Program-made: the position numbers and the translations under genes
Assembly: GCA_945860375.1 (NCBI GenBank)
Contig: CAMAQR010000009.1
Span: forward strand, 31,510-95,509
Source of the DNA: Pseudorhodobacter antarcticus
GTDB lineage: Bacteria > Pseudomonadota > Alphaproteobacteria > Rhodobacterales > Rhodobacteraceae
Direction: 5' to 3'
Length of the DNA: 64,000 nucleotides
The notes under the pieces: model-generated
Told to the model about the DNA's origin: nothing
The model's database searches: none
The model's input: only the letters and a program-made list of their open reading frames with translations
Shown here: positions 1-8,424 of the stretch, piece by piece
How the letters are laid out: every line of letters begins with the position of its first letter
Numbering within the stretch: position 1 is the first letter of the stretch

Positions 1-580
1 TGTAAGTTTGCATGGAATAGCAGCCAATCAGCCCGTGTCGCCCCGAGGGCACACCGTTCCATGCAGCCCCCATGGTGTGGGCGCAATCTTCAATGATGGT
101 GACGCCCAGATCAGCGCACAGTGTCACCAGCGCCTCCATATCGCAAAGATGCCCGCGCATGTGCGACAGCATCAACAGCCGCGCCCCGGTGGCCCGCGCC
201 TTGGCCGCCAGATCGTCAAAATCCAGCACCAGATCGTCGGTCACTTCGACAAAGACCGGCCGCGCACCCACCGCCGCAATCGCCCCCGGCACCGGGGCAA
301 GGGTAAAGGCATTGGTCAGCACAGGTTCATCGGCGCGCACCTGCAGCGCCCGCAAGGCACAGCCCAAGGCATAGCCGCCCGAGGCCACGGCAAGACAATA
401 CTGCGCCCCGACCAGCGCTGCAAACTCTTCCTCCAGCAACGCGGTTTCGGCAATCTCACCCGGCGCGGTGTTGTAGCGGTGCAAGCGGCCATGGCGCAGG
501 ACGGCCATTGCCGCCTCTATCCCCGCTTCGGGGATCGGTTCCTGCTGGGTGAAACTGCCCGCAAATCGCTCAGCCGTCAT
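1..580 (-). CDS. DegT/DnrJ/EryC1/StrS-family PLP aminotransferase (3' end outside window)
   Basis: The first 193 residues are visible and the gene runs off the left edge. The fold-type I sugar aminotransferase pattern is clear: a Gly/Ala cofactor loop around LAVASGGYAMG, the IIEDCAHTMGA segment carrying the Asp that pairs with the PLP pyridine nitrogen, and GCYSMQTY at the edge, just before the position where the family normally has its catalytic lysine. Members transaminate keto-sugars or cyclitols for surface polysaccharides or aminoglycosides, or act as PLP sensors in antibiotic clusters. The ATG at 578-580 overlaps the TGA of the upstream MFS gene (ATGA), so the two are translationally coupled. 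The substrate cannot be read from this fragment. Confidence 0.85.
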   Translation of the reverse strand, partial: MTAERFAGSFTQQEPIPEAGIEAAMAVLRHGRLHRYNTAPGEIAETALLEEEFAALVGAQYCLAVASGGYALGCALRALQVRADEPVLTNAFTLAPVPGAIAAVGARPVFVEVTDDLVLDFDDLAAKARATGARLLMLSHMRGHLCDMEALVTLCADLGVTIIEDCAHTMGAAWNGVPSGRHGLIGCYSMQTY

Positions 581-1821
581 ACTGTCACCTCTTCGCGTTT
601 CACAAAGATCAAGAACATCACCAAAGCCAAAACCAAGCCTGCCGCGGCAAAGTAATAGGCCACATTGGGCGATTGGAAGGGCGCGTCGGGCTGCATGAAA
701 TAGCCAAAGATCTGGCTGAAAAACACGGTGCCCGCCAACATCGCCATGTTCATCACCGCCGCAATGCCGCCTTGCAGCTCACCTTGGGCGTTGTCGGGAA
801 CGTCTTTTGTCATCATCGCCGTCAGCATCGGGTGGATGAACCCCTCTGGCCCATGCACCACCATCAGCAACACCACCACCCACAACGATCCCGCCAACCC
901 ATAGCCCATCGCCGCAATCGCTGCCGCCACAAGACCGATTAGGGCCACGCGGTGCTCCCCGAACCGCGACACCGCAGGCCCGGTCAGCACACCCTGAAAC
1001 ACCGCCATCACCACGCCAAACACCGCCAGCGACAGGCCAACCATGGCCTCGGACCAGCCGAATTTGGCGATGCCCCAGAACGGCCAGATCGCCGGATAAA
1101 CCGAAGTGGAAAAGAAGAACACGAACAAGACCGCGCACATCGGCAGCACGCCTTTGTATTGCCGGAACACCTTGAAGGCACCAAAGGGGTTTGACCGCCG
1201 CCAACTGAACGCGCGCCGCTTTTCGGGCGGCAAAGTTTCGGGCAACACATACCAGCCGTAGATCAGGTTTGCCCCCGATACGGCGGCGGCCACAAAGAAC
1301 GGCACCCGTGGGCCAAACTCGCCCAGCAACCCGCCGATCGCTGGCCCCAGCACAAAGCCTGCGCCAAAGGCCGCGCCCATCAAGCCGAACGCCTTCGCGC
1401 GGTCCTCGGGTGCCGTGATGTCGGTCAGATAGGCGTTGGCGATGATCCAGCTGGACCCGCAGAACCCTGCTATCGCGCGGCCGACGAACAGCCACAGCAG
1501 TGTTGGCGCAAAGGCTTGTAATATATAGTCGATCCCCAGCCCCGCAATTGCCAGCAGCAACAGGGGGCGGCGACCAAAGCGATCTGACAGGTTGCCCATC
1601 AAAGGGCCAAAGGCAAATTGCGCCACAGAGAACGCGAAGAACATCCAGCCGCCGATGATCGACGCATCGGCCAGACTGACCTGCCCCACCTCTTCAATCA
1701 ACGCAGGCAGCACCGGGATGATCAGGCCAAAGCCGACCATATCAAGCAGCACGGTCAACAACACAAATGTCACCGCATGGCGCGAAACGGGTTTGATCGG
1801 GGATAAGGCAACGTTTTCCAT
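577..1821 (-). CDS. MFS transporter, TetA-like drug:proton antiporter family
   Basis: This is a roughly 414-residue, 12-helix major facilitator protein. After a short cytosolic N-terminus, helix 1 contains LLDMVGFGLIIPVLPALI, typical of the DHA1/TetA group. The loop between helices 2 and 3 carries the motif A variant GNLSDRFGRRP. The central loop is short and basic (LPPEKRRAFSWRRSNPFGAF). The start is taken at MENVALSPIK; an in-frame start 36 bases upstream is possible but adds a non-membrane peptide. The stop overlaps the start of the DegT-type aminotransferase, so both are probably one transcript. Family members export hydrophobic drugs or metabolites; an exported product of the partner enzyme is only a guess. 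Confidence 0.85.
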   Translation of the reverse strand: MENVALSPIKPVSRHAVTFVLLTVLLDMVGFGLIIPVLPALIEEVGQVSLADASIIGGWMFFAFSVAQFAFGPLMGNLSDRFGRRPLLLLAIAGLGIDYILQAFAPTLLWLFVGRAIAGFCGSSWIIANAYLTDITAPEDRAKAFGLMGAAFGAGFVLGPAIGGLLGEFGPRVPFFVAAAVSGANLIYGWYVLPETLPPEKRRAFSWRRSNPFGAFKVFRQYKGVLPMCAVLFVFFFSTSVYPAIWPFWGIAKFGWSEAMVGLSLAVFGVVMAVFQGVLTGPAVSRFGEHRVALIGLVAAAIAAMGYGLAGSLWVVVLLMVVHGPEGFIHPMLTAMMTKDVPDNAQGELQGGIAAVMNMAMLAGTVFFSQIFGYFMQPDAPFQSPNVAYYFAAAGLVLALVMFLIFVKREEVTV

Positions 1822-2056
1822 GCGGCGAAAACTAGGGGCAGAGTGGGGAACTGTCAAACAGCGGGAAGATTTGGAGACGCCCGCCCGTTTCCTTGAAATG
1901 CAGCCGAAATTTGCGCCCCTTCGCGCAAATACCAGACGAAGTTGGACGCGCCCGCTCCAGCTTCCAATGACAGCTGGTCAGCGTCACACGCCTTGGCCCG
2001 CATAGATCGGGCCGGGCACGGGTATAATCCGCCCGGACACGTTTGAGGTGGCCACC

Positions 2057-2722
2057 TTAGCCGAGGAAGCGCCGCACCAGCGCTGGCAAATCATCGAAGT
2101 GATCCAGCAACGCTTCGGGCTGCAATCGCGCCACAGCCGCCCCTTCGGGGCCAAACGTCACCAAAGCCACCGGCACCCCCACCGCCAACCCTGTCAGCCG
2201 GTCGGTTTCGGTATCGCCAATCAACATCGACCGCGCCACCGCGCCACCCGCGCGCGCCACCGCCGCGAGGTAGGGCGCAGGATCGGGCTTGCGGGTGGGC
2301 AAAGTGTCGGCCCCGATCAGCGCGCCGAACAGATCGGTGATGCCAAGACGGCGTACCAGTTCCACCGCCAGTCCTTCGGGCTTGTTGGTGCAGATGGCTG
2401 TGGCATAGCCCGCCGCCCGCAATGCCTCCACTGCCGCCACGGCACCCGGATAAAGCCGGGTGTGGGTGTCGATGCCATCGGCATAGGCCGCCAAAAGGCG
2501 GGGATATTCGCGTGCGATATCGTCCTCGGTATAGCTGACCCCCAGCCGGTCAAACCCCACCCGCAACATGGCCCGCCCACCGTGGAAAGCGACCAGCGTG
2601 TCGCGGGCGTCCAGCACGGCACCGTAACCCAACTGGGCAAAACAGCCATTCGCCGCCGCCAGCAGGTCAGCCGACGTGTCCGCCAGCGTGCCATCCAGAT
2701 CAAAAACCACCGTTTGCATCAT
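2057..2722 (-). CDS. gph: phosphoglycolate phosphatase (HAD family)
   Basis: A 221-residue HAD hydrolase with all four motifs. Motif I is VFDLDGTLADT at the N-terminus, motif II is ICTNKPEG, the motif III lysine lies in RKPDPAPY, and motif IV is MLIGDTETD. Length, cap placement and motif wording fit Gph, which dephosphorylates 2-phosphoglycolate produced by oxidative damage repair or by Rubisco oxygenation. The start is one of two adjacent ATGs (2722 or 2719); a longer in-frame extension to 2791 lacks family similarity. It is transcribed away from glmU with 83 bases between the starts, so the two genes share a divergent promoter region. Other small HAD phosphatases (pyrophosphatase PpaX, beta-phosphoglucomutase) are less likely by motif. 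Confidence 0.85.
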   Translation of the reverse strand: MMQTVVFDLDGTLADTSADLLAAANGCFAQLGYGAVLDARDTLVAFHGGRAMLRVGFDRLGVSYTEDDIAREYPRLLAAYADGIDTHTRLYPGAVAAVEALRAAGYATAICTNKPEGLAVELVRRLGITDLFGALIGADTLPTRKPDPAPYLAAVARAGGAVARSMLIGDTETDRLTGLAVGVPVALVTFGPEGAAVARLQPEALLDHFDDLPALVRRFLG

Positions 2723-2805
2723 CTGAAACCTTGCGTGATAACACAGCCCCTTGCGAGCCAGCCATTCCCGGTTAAAACGGGCGCATTGCAAAAGGAAGGG
2801 GTTCT

Positions 2806-4155
2806 ATGCCGGTTTCACTTATTGTTTTGGCTGCAGGCATGGGAACCCGGATGAATTCCGACCTGCCCAAAGTCTTGCACCACATCGCCGCCGCCCCCAT
2901 GCTGCACCACGCGTTGAACGCCGGACGCAGCCTGTCGCCCGAACGTATCGTCCTTGTCACCGGCCACGGTGCCGAGGCGGTGCTGAAATCCGCCCAGGCC
3001 TTTGACGAGGCAATCGAAGGTGTTTTGCAAGACCCGCAGCTGGGCACCGCCCATGCCGTCGCCCAAGCCGCACCGCTTTTGGCCGGGGTCGCGGGCGACG
3101 CGATTGTGCTTTACGGTGATACACCCTTCATTCAGCCCGAAACCCTGCAAGCAATGCTGGACGCCCGTGCGCGCCATGCCGTGGTGGTGTTGGGCTTTCA
3201 GGCCGCCGATCCGGGCCGCTATGGCCGCCTGATTGCCGCCGGCGATGACTTGCACCGAATCGTCGAGTTCAAAGACGCGACCGAGGCCGAACGCGCGGTG
3301 ACCTTGTGCAACTCGGGTGTGATCTGTGCCGAAGCGCGGGTGTTGTTCGATCTGGTGGCGCAGGTCGGCAACGACAACGCCAGCGGTGAATACTATCTGA
3401 CCGACATCGTCGAACTTGCCCGCAAGGCAGGTCTTTCGGCAGGGGTTGTCACCTGCGCCGAATCCGAAACCCTGGGCGTGAACTCACGCGTGCAACTGGC
3501 GCAGGCCGAGGCCGCGTTTCAGGCCCGCGCCCGCGCCGAGGCGTTGGACAATGGCGTGACGCTGACCGCTCCCGAAACCGTGTTCTTCGCGCTGGACACC
3601 CATATCGGCCGCGATGCCATCATCGGGCCAAACGTGCTGTTTGGTCCCGGTGTCACCATTGAATCGGGTGCCGAAATCAAAGGCTTTTGCCATCTGGAAG
3701 GCTGCCATGTCTCGCGCGGCGCACAGGTCGGCCCCTTTGCCCGCCTGCGCCCCGGCACCGAATTGGCCGAGGATGTGCATGTCGGCAACTTTGTCGAGGT
3801 GAAGAACTCGATCCTGGATGAAGGCGTCAAGGTGGGCCACCTGACCTATCTGGGCGATGCCGATATAGGCGAGTTTACCAACATTGGCGCCGGCAGCGTG
3901 ACCTGTAACTATGATGGTGTGATGAAGCACCGTACCACCATCGGCAAACGCGCCTTCATCGGGTCCGACACCATGCTGGTGGCCCCAGTGCGGGTGGGGC
4001 ATGACGCGCTGACGGCGTCGGGGTCGGTGATCACCGCCGATGTGCCGGATGGCGCTTTGGCTTTGGGCCGCGCCAAACAACTTAACAAGCCCGGTCTGGC
4101 CATCGCCCTGATGTCTCGGCTGCGCGCCATCAAAGCATTGAAGGGAAAAGCATAA
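2806..4155 (+). CDS. glmU: bifunctional UDP-N-acetylglucosamine pyrophosphorylase / glucosamine-1-phosphate N-acetyltransferase
   Basis: The 449-residue protein catalyses the last two steps to UDP-GlcNAc, the precursor of peptidoglycan and lipid A. The N-terminal uridyltransferase domain (about 1-225) opens with the nucleotide-binding LAAGMGTRMNSDLPKVLH and has LYGDTPFI. The C-terminal left-handed beta-helix (about 250-430) shows hexapeptide repeats and the acetyltransferase segment around GNFVEVKNS and NIGAGSVTCNYDG. A strong AAGGAAGGGG ribosome site precedes the ATG. Its TAA overlaps the glmS ATG by one base (TAATG), so both sequential enzymes are coupled. Length and domains are those of an intact GlmU. 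Confidence 0.97.
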   Translation: MPVSLIVLAAGMGTRMNSDLPKVLHHIAAAPMLHHALNAGRSLSPERIVLVTGHGAEAVLKSAQAFDEAIEGVLQDPQLGTAHAVAQAAPLLAGVAGDAIVLYGDTPFIQPETLQAMLDARARHAVVVLGFQAADPGRYGRLIAAGDDLHRIVEFKDATEAERAVTLCNSGVICAEARVLFDLVAQVGNDNASGEYYLTDIVELARKAGLSAGVVTCAESETLGVNSRVQLAQAEAAFQARARAEALDNGVTLTAPETVFFALDTHIGRDAIIGPNVLFGPGVTIESGAEIKGFCHLEGCHVSRGAQVGPFARLRPGTELAEDVHVGNFVEVKNSILDEGVKVGHLTYLGDADIGEFTNIGAGSVTCNYDGVMKHRTTIGKRAFIGSDTMLVAPVRVGHDALTASGSVITADVPDGALALGRAKQLNKPGLAIALMSRLRAIKALKGKA

Positions 4156-5969
4156 TGTGCGGAATTGTTGGTGTTTTGGGCAACAATGAAGTTGCCCCGC
4201 TGCTGGTCGAGGCGCTGAAACGGCTGGAGTATCGCGGCTATGATTCTGCCGGGATTGCCACCGTCAACAAGAGCAAGCTGGACCGCCGCCGTGCCGTGGG
4301 CAAGCTGGTGAACCTGTCCGATCTGCTGGTGCATGAACCGCTGGCGGGCAAGGCAGGCATTGGTCACACCCGCTGGGCCACGCATGGGGCCGCCACGGTT
4401 GCCAACGCCCACCCGCATCGCGCAGGGCCTGTCGCGGTGGTTCACAACGGCATCATCGAGAATTTCCGCGACCTGCGCAGTGAACTCGCCGCCGCTGGTC
4501 TGGGGTTTGAATCCGATACCGACACTGAAACCGTGGCGCTGATGACCCGCCTGCACATGGATCGCGGTCTGGCCCCGATCGACGCCGTGCGTGAGACGCT
4601 GAAACGCCTGCACGGGGCGTTTGCGCTGTGCTTTCTGTTCGACGGCGAAGAGGATCTGCTGATCGCCGCCCGCAAGGGCAGCCCGCTGGCCATCGGTCAT
4701 GGCGATGGTGAGATGTTCGTGGGCTCGGACGCCATTGCTTTGGGACCCATGACCAACCGAGTGACCTATCTTGAGGAAGGCGATTGCGCCATCGTCACCC
4801 GCGCGGGCGCCCAGATTTATGACGCGGTGGGACGCCTTGCCAACCGCGCAGAAACCCGGATCGAGATCGACGCCACCCGCATCGAAAAGGCCGGTTACAA
4901 GCATTTCATGGCCAAGGAAATCGCCGAACAGCCGGTGGTGATCGCCGACGCGATGAAGCATTATGTGCGCGACAACGGCTTGCACCTGCCCGCAGCTGTG
5001 GATTTTTCGGATGTAGACCGTATCACCATGGTCGCCTGCGGGACTGCAAGCTATGCGACGCATGTGGCGAAATACTGGTTTGAGCAGATCGCCGGTCTGC
5101 CCGTTGACATCGACATCGCGTCAGAGTTCCGCTACCGCGAGCCACCGCTGTCGCCGAAATCCTGGGCGCTGTTTGTCAGCCAGTCCGGAGAGACGGCCGA
5201 TACTTTGGCCGCCCTGCGCTACACCAAGGACAAGGTCGCCAAGGTGGTGGCCGTGGTCAATGTGCCGACATCCTCCATCGCCCGCGAATCCGATCTGGCC
5301 CTGCCAATCATGGCGGGGGTCGAGGTTGGGGTGGCCTCTACCAAAGCTTTCACCTGTCAGTTGACGACACTGGCCCTGCTGGCGCTCAAAGCTGCCGTCG
5401 ACCGTGGCCGTCTGGATGCGGCGGGTTTGAAGCGGCATCTGGCCGATCTGGCCGCTTTGCCGGGGCTGATGAACCACGCGCTGGCGCTGTCAACGACGAT
5501 AGAGGACATCGCCGAAGAACTGGCCGAGGCGCAGGATGTGCTGTTTCTGGGGCGGGGGGCGATGTATCCGCTGGCCCTGGAAGGTGCGCTGAAACTGAAG
5601 GAAATCAGTTACATCCACGCCGAAGGTTATGCATCGGGTGAGTTGAAACACGGCCCCATCGCGCTGATCGACAACCGGGTGCCGGTGGTGGTTCTGGCGC
5701 CCCGCGACGCGCTGTTTGAAAAAACCGTCTCCAACATGCAAGAGGTGATGGCGCGCCATGGCAAGGTGCTGCTGATATCGGACGCCGCCGGTGTGGCCGA
5801 GGCTGGGATGGGCTGCTGGCGCACGCTGACCCTGCCCGAAGTGTCACCCGTGTTCGCGCCGATCCTGTATTCCGTGCCCGCGCAATTGCTGGCCTATCAC
5901 ACCGCGATCGCCAAAGGCACAGACGTTGACCAGCCGCGCAATCTGGCCAAATCGGTGACTGTGGAATGA
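4155..5969 (+). CDS. glmS: glutamine--fructose-6-phosphate aminotransferase (isomerizing)
   Basis: This 604-residue enzyme converts fructose-6-phosphate and glutamine to glucosamine-6-phosphate, the first committed step towards UDP-GlcNAc. MCGIVGVLG at the start exposes the Cys nucleophile (Cys2 before Met removal) of the class II amidotransferase domain, followed by RWATHG and the two SIS domains, with SQSGETADT and STKAFTCQ as sugar-phosphate contacts. The C-terminus DVDQPRNLAKSVTVE is the conserved family ending. It overlaps glmU by one base and the next gene by four (ATGA). No glmS ribozyme is expected here because the gene is translationally coupled to glmU. Confidence 0.97.
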   Translation: MCGIVGVLGNNEVAPLLVEALKRLEYRGYDSAGIATVNKSKLDRRRAVGKLVNLSDLLVHEPLAGKAGIGHTRWATHGAATVANAHPHRAGPVAVVHNGIIENFRDLRSELAAAGLGFESDTDTETVALMTRLHMDRGLAPIDAVRETLKRLHGAFALCFLFDGEEDLLIAARKGSPLAIGHGDGEMFVGSDAIALGPMTNRVTYLEEGDCAIVTRAGAQIYDAVGRLANRAETRIEIDATRIEKAGYKHFMAKEIAEQPVVIADAMKHYVRDNGLHLPAAVDFSDVDRITMVACGTASYATHVAKYWFEQIAGLPVDIDIASEFRYREPPLSPKSWALFVSQSGETADTLAALRYTKDKVAKVVAVVNVPTSSIARESDLALPIMAGVEVGVASTKAFTCQLTTLALLALKAAVDRGRLDAAGLKRHLADLAALPGLMNHALALSTTIEDIAEELAEAQDVLFLGRGAMYPLALEGALKLKEISYIHAEGYASGELKHGPIALIDNRVPVVVLAPRDALFEKTVSNMQEVMARHGKVLLISDAAGVAEAGMGCWRTLTLPEVSPVFAPILYSVPAQLLAYHTAIAKGTDVDQPRNLAKSVTVE

Positions 5970-6643
5970 TTTCCGTCGCCCTTTCGCAGCTTGAGGCTTT
6001 GGCAGATGCTGCCAAGGCAGCCGAAGCCGCAGCCTATCACAAGGTTGAGCGCCGCTATCTGGGGATCAAGGTACCGCAGATTGAAGAGTTGACCGATGCC
6101 TGGCGCGCCGAATGCTCGGTCGAAGACCGCGTGCAGCTGGCGTCCGACCTGTGGGAGACCAACATCCACGACGCCCGGGTCGCTGCCGCCAAACTGCTGA
6201 CGCAAGCGCGGATCAAGCCCGACGACACCGCCGCATGGGATTTGATCTGCAGTTGGGTGCTGCAATTTGATGCGTGGTCGATCGCCGATCACGTTTGCAT
6301 TGCGGCCCAAAAGCGGATCGTGGCTGACCCGTCGCGCATCGAAACGGTGGAAGGCTGGACGGAGTCCGAAAACATGTGGACCCGCCGCGCGGCGCTGGTC
6401 GCCACCCTGCCCTTCACCAAGCAGAATTTTCCCAAGGCCTTTGAGCTGGACATCCGCGACCGGGTGCTGGGCTGGGCAGCGCTCTATTGCGATGACAAGG
6501 ACTGGTTCATCCAGAAAGCCGTGGCGTGGTGGCTGCGCGATTTGTCCAAGCACGACACGATGCGGGTCGAATCATTCCTGGCGATGAACGGCGACCGGAT
6601 GAAAACTTTCGCGCGCAAAGAGGCGGCGCAGTATTTGCAGTGA
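5966..6643 (+). CDS. DNA alkylation repair protein, AlkD-like HEAT-repeat family
   Basis: A 225-residue all-helical protein resembling the AlkC/AlkD DNA glycosylase superfamily. The N-terminal helix carries YHKVERRYLGIKVPQIEEL, and later helices repeat the W-x-x-x-D pattern (CSWVLQFDAWSIADH, ALYCDDKDWFIQKAVAWWLRDL) that forms the HEAT-like array holding DNA. Family members remove N3- and N7-alkylated purines without base flipping. The ATG overlaps the glmS stop (ATGA), so it belongs to the glmU-glmS transcript. This is an unusual position for a repair enzyme. An in-frame Asp in the DAW segment is a candidate for the catalytic aspartate, but I cannot confirm the alignment. Confidence 0.8.
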   Translation: MISVALSQLEALADAAKAAEAAAYHKVERRYLGIKVPQIEELTDAWRAECSVEDRVQLASDLWETNIHDARVAAAKLLTQARIKPDDTAAWDLICSWVLQFDAWSIADHVCIAAQKRIVADPSRIETVEGWTESENMWTRRAALVATLPFTKQNFPKAFELDIRDRVLGWAALYCDDKDWFIQKAVAWWLRDLSKHDTMRVESFLAMNGDRMKTFARKEAAQYLQ

Positions 6644-6662
6644 CGGTTCGCTGCATCAGCGC

Positions 6663-6710
6663 GCGGGGTTTCACACCCCGCACCCCGTGGGATAATTTTG
6701 GACAGATGAA
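6663..6710 (+). terminator. hairpin followed by the dispersed GGATATTT-type intergenic element
   Basis: GCGGGGT at 6663-6669 pairs with ACCCCGC at 6675-6681 around a five-base loop. It is followed by the 21-base core GGATAATTTTGGACAGATGAA-like sequence at 6690-6710, then AAAATTTT. It starts 20 bases after the stop of the alkylation repair gene and reads in the same direction. It probably ends the glmU operon. It is one copy of a repeat seen after several genes in the window. Confidence 0.6.
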
Positions 6711-6745
6711 ACGAAAATTTTAGTCAAATTTGAAAGGCTGGCATC

Positions 6746-7213
6746 CTACTGCGCGTAGATCGTGACCTCTGGCAGATCGGTCAGGCTTAACCCCAAGGCC
6801 CGAAAAGCCGCCAATGACAACAGAACAGCGCCGGTGCCGGGCAGCAGATCGACGTTCACCGAAGCACCCGACGTCAGTTCCACCCGACCCTTGCCCGCCG
6901 TGGCAATCAACGATGATTTGATCCAGAACCCTTGTTCTGCAGGGCTGCCGAGGCCCACCACCACGGTGCCAAGCGATCGTTCCACCCCGGCCGAGGTGGC
7001 CAAGGCGGCAGCTTTTTCGGCAGTTGTGGTCTGGTCCAGCGCAGCGGCGCTCTGCCCTGCCCCCATGGCGGGCAGCACCCCGGCCTCTGCCACCGGGGCC
7101 AGGATGGGCGCCGGCATGGCAGCCGGTTTCAAGTGGTTCATCACGCCACAACCCGACAGGCTGCCCGCAACAAGAACAACGCGCAGGATGGGGTTCACAG
7201 ACAGAGGTATCAT
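6746..7213 (-). CDS. small predicted lipoprotein of unknown function
   Basis: The product is about 155 residues. The start at 7213 gives a hydrophobic leader ending in the lipobox LSGC with the lipidated cysteine at residue 22. An Ala/Pro-rich linker follows, then a compact C-terminal part with VVVGLGSPAEQGFWIKSSL, GKGRVELTSGASVNV and LSLAAFRALGLSLTDLPEVTIYAQ. That pattern suggests a small beta-rich periplasmic domain attached to a membrane. I do not recognise a characterised family. Similar short proteins beside moaA in Rhodobacterales are sometimes labelled as dehydratase-like, which nothing here supports. It is divergent from moaA, with 86 bases between the starts. Confidence 0.6.
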   Translation of the reverse strand: MIPLSVNPILRVVLVAGSLSGCGVMNHLKPAAMPAPILAPVAEAGVLPAMGAGQSAAALDQTTTAEKAAALATSAGVERSLGTVVVGLGSPAEQGFWIKSSLIATAGKGRVELTSGASVNVDLLPGTGAVLLSLAAFRALGLSLTDLPEVTIYAQ

Positions 7214-7299
7214 GACGGCGAAGCTAGTCTGCCGCCAACGCAGGCGCAACCGCCGCATTCAGCCTTGCCCTTGGCCCTGCAGTTTCCTACCTTGTTGCC

Positions 7300-8304
7300 A
7301 TGACAGCCCCATTGATCGACCCCTTCGCCCGCGCCATCCGCTATCTGCGCGTGTCCGTCACCGACCGCTGCGACTTTCGCTGCAGCTATTGCATGACCGA
7401 ACACATGACATTCTTGCCCAAGGCGGAACTGCTGAGCCTTGAGGAATTGGACCGGCTTTGCTCGGCTTTCGTCGGCTTGGGCGTGGAAAAGCTGCGCATC
7501 ACCGGGGGGGAGCCTTTGGTGCGCAAGGGCATCATGACCTTCTTTCAGGCGATGTCGCGGCATCTGGAGAGCGGCGCACTCAAGGAATTGACGCTGACCA
7601 CCAACGGTTCGCAACTGCGCAAACATGCTGCAGAACTGGCCGATTGCGGGGTGAGGCGGATCAATGTGTCAATGGACACGCTGGACGCGGCCAAGTTTGC
7701 CGAAATCACCCGCTGGGGGCGCTTGTCGCAGGTTCTGGACGGGATTGACGCTGCAAAGCAGGCGGGCATCGCGGTGAAGATCAATGCGGTGGCGCTCAAG
7801 GGTTTCAACGAGGACGAGTTGTTCCGCCTGACCGATTGGTGCGCCCAAGCGGGCCACGATCTGACCTTCATCGAGGTGATGCCGATGGGCGATATGGGCG
7901 AAGTGCAGCGGTTGGATCAGTATTGGCCATTGAAGGATCTGCGCGCGCAGCTGGCCACGCGCTACACTCTGCACGATCTGCCCGACAGCACCGGCGGCCC
8001 GGCGCGTTATGTGCGTTTGGGGGAAACCGGGCAGCGGGTGGGGTTCATCACGCCTCTGACCCACAACTTTTGCGAAAGCTGCAACCGCGTAAGGCTGACC
8101 TGCACGGGTGAGCTTTACATGTGTCTGGGGCAGGAAGACATGGCCGACCTGCGCGCGCCCCTGAGGGCCAGTGCCGATGATGCCGCGCTGGTGGCGGCGA
8201 TCCGCGGCGCCATTGCGCGCAAGCCGAAGGGCCATGATTTTGATTACACCCGGCAAAAAGTGGCAGGCCAGATGACCCGCCACATGAGCCACACGGGGGG
8301 CTAG
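7300..8304 (+). CDS. moaA: GTP 3',8-cyclase (molybdenum cofactor biosynthesis protein A)
   Basis: A 334-residue radical SAM enzyme that starts molybdopterin synthesis by converting GTP to 3',8-cyclo-7,8-dihydro-GTP. The radical SAM cluster cysteines lie in [11 protein letters not shown] near residue 25. The second, substrate-binding cluster is in [15 protein letters not shown] near residue 260. The chain ends with the conserved Gly-Gly tail (SHTGG) that moves into the active site. The start gives the family-typical N-terminus [24 protein letters not shown]. Length and motifs are complete, and it appears to be transcribed alone. Confidence 0.96.
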   Translation: MTAPLIDPFARAIRYLRVSVTDRCDFRCSYCMTEHMTFLPKAELLSLEELDRLCSAFVGLGVEKLRITGGEPLVRKGIMTFFQAMSRHLESGALKELTLTTNGSQLRKHAAELADCGVRRINVSMDTLDAAKFAEITRWGRLSQVLDGIDAAKQAGIAVKINAVALKGFNEDELFRLTDWCAQAGHDLTFIEVMPMGDMGEVQRLDQYWPLKDLRAQLATRYTLHDLPDSTGGPARYVRLGETGQRVGFITPLTHNFCESCNRVRLTCTGELYMCLGQEDMADLRAPLRASADDAALVAAIRGAIARKPKGHDFDYTRQKVAGQMTRHMSHTGG

Positions 8305-8377
8305 GCTGATCGGGCGGACGGGGCCCAGCCCAAGCAGCGTGGTTGCATTTGCAAATACCTGCCCGCCCCCCCCCGCA

Positions 8378-8398
8378 AGTTGTTTTCGCCAGGATGAA
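8378..8398 (+). repeat. degenerate copy of the dispersed intergenic element
   Basis: AGTTGTTTTCGCCAGGATGAA matches the copy at 57722-57742 at 17 of 21 positions by eye. It follows a C-run, as other copies do, and lies 74 bases after the moaA stop in the same orientation. Confidence 0.5.
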
Positions 8399-8424
8399 GC
8401 CAGATGTTGATCAAACCGATCGGA

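Noticed and set aside
8..655. Long plus-strand frame opposite the DegT-type gene
   Set aside because: It is the antisense of the aminotransferase and of the MFS gene end, with His/Arg/Gln-rich composition and no motif.
1909..1930. ATTTGCGC/GCGCAAAT hairpin as terminator of gph
   Set aside because: It is 127 bases beyond the gph stop and has no T-run; it remains an unassigned dyad upstream of the MFS gene.
4100..4160. glmS ribozyme between glmU and glmS
   Set aside because: The genes overlap by one base, leaving no leader for a ribozyme.
3909..5063. 384-residue minus-strand frame across glmU/glmS
   Set aside because: It is fully opposite two well-supported genes and has no recognisable domain.
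8344..8357. TGCATTTGCAAATA identical to a stretch at 54518-54531, suggesting a shared operator
   Set aside because: The copy at 8344 lies downstream of moaA next to a degenerate dispersed element, not before a start codon, so a regulatory link is not supported.
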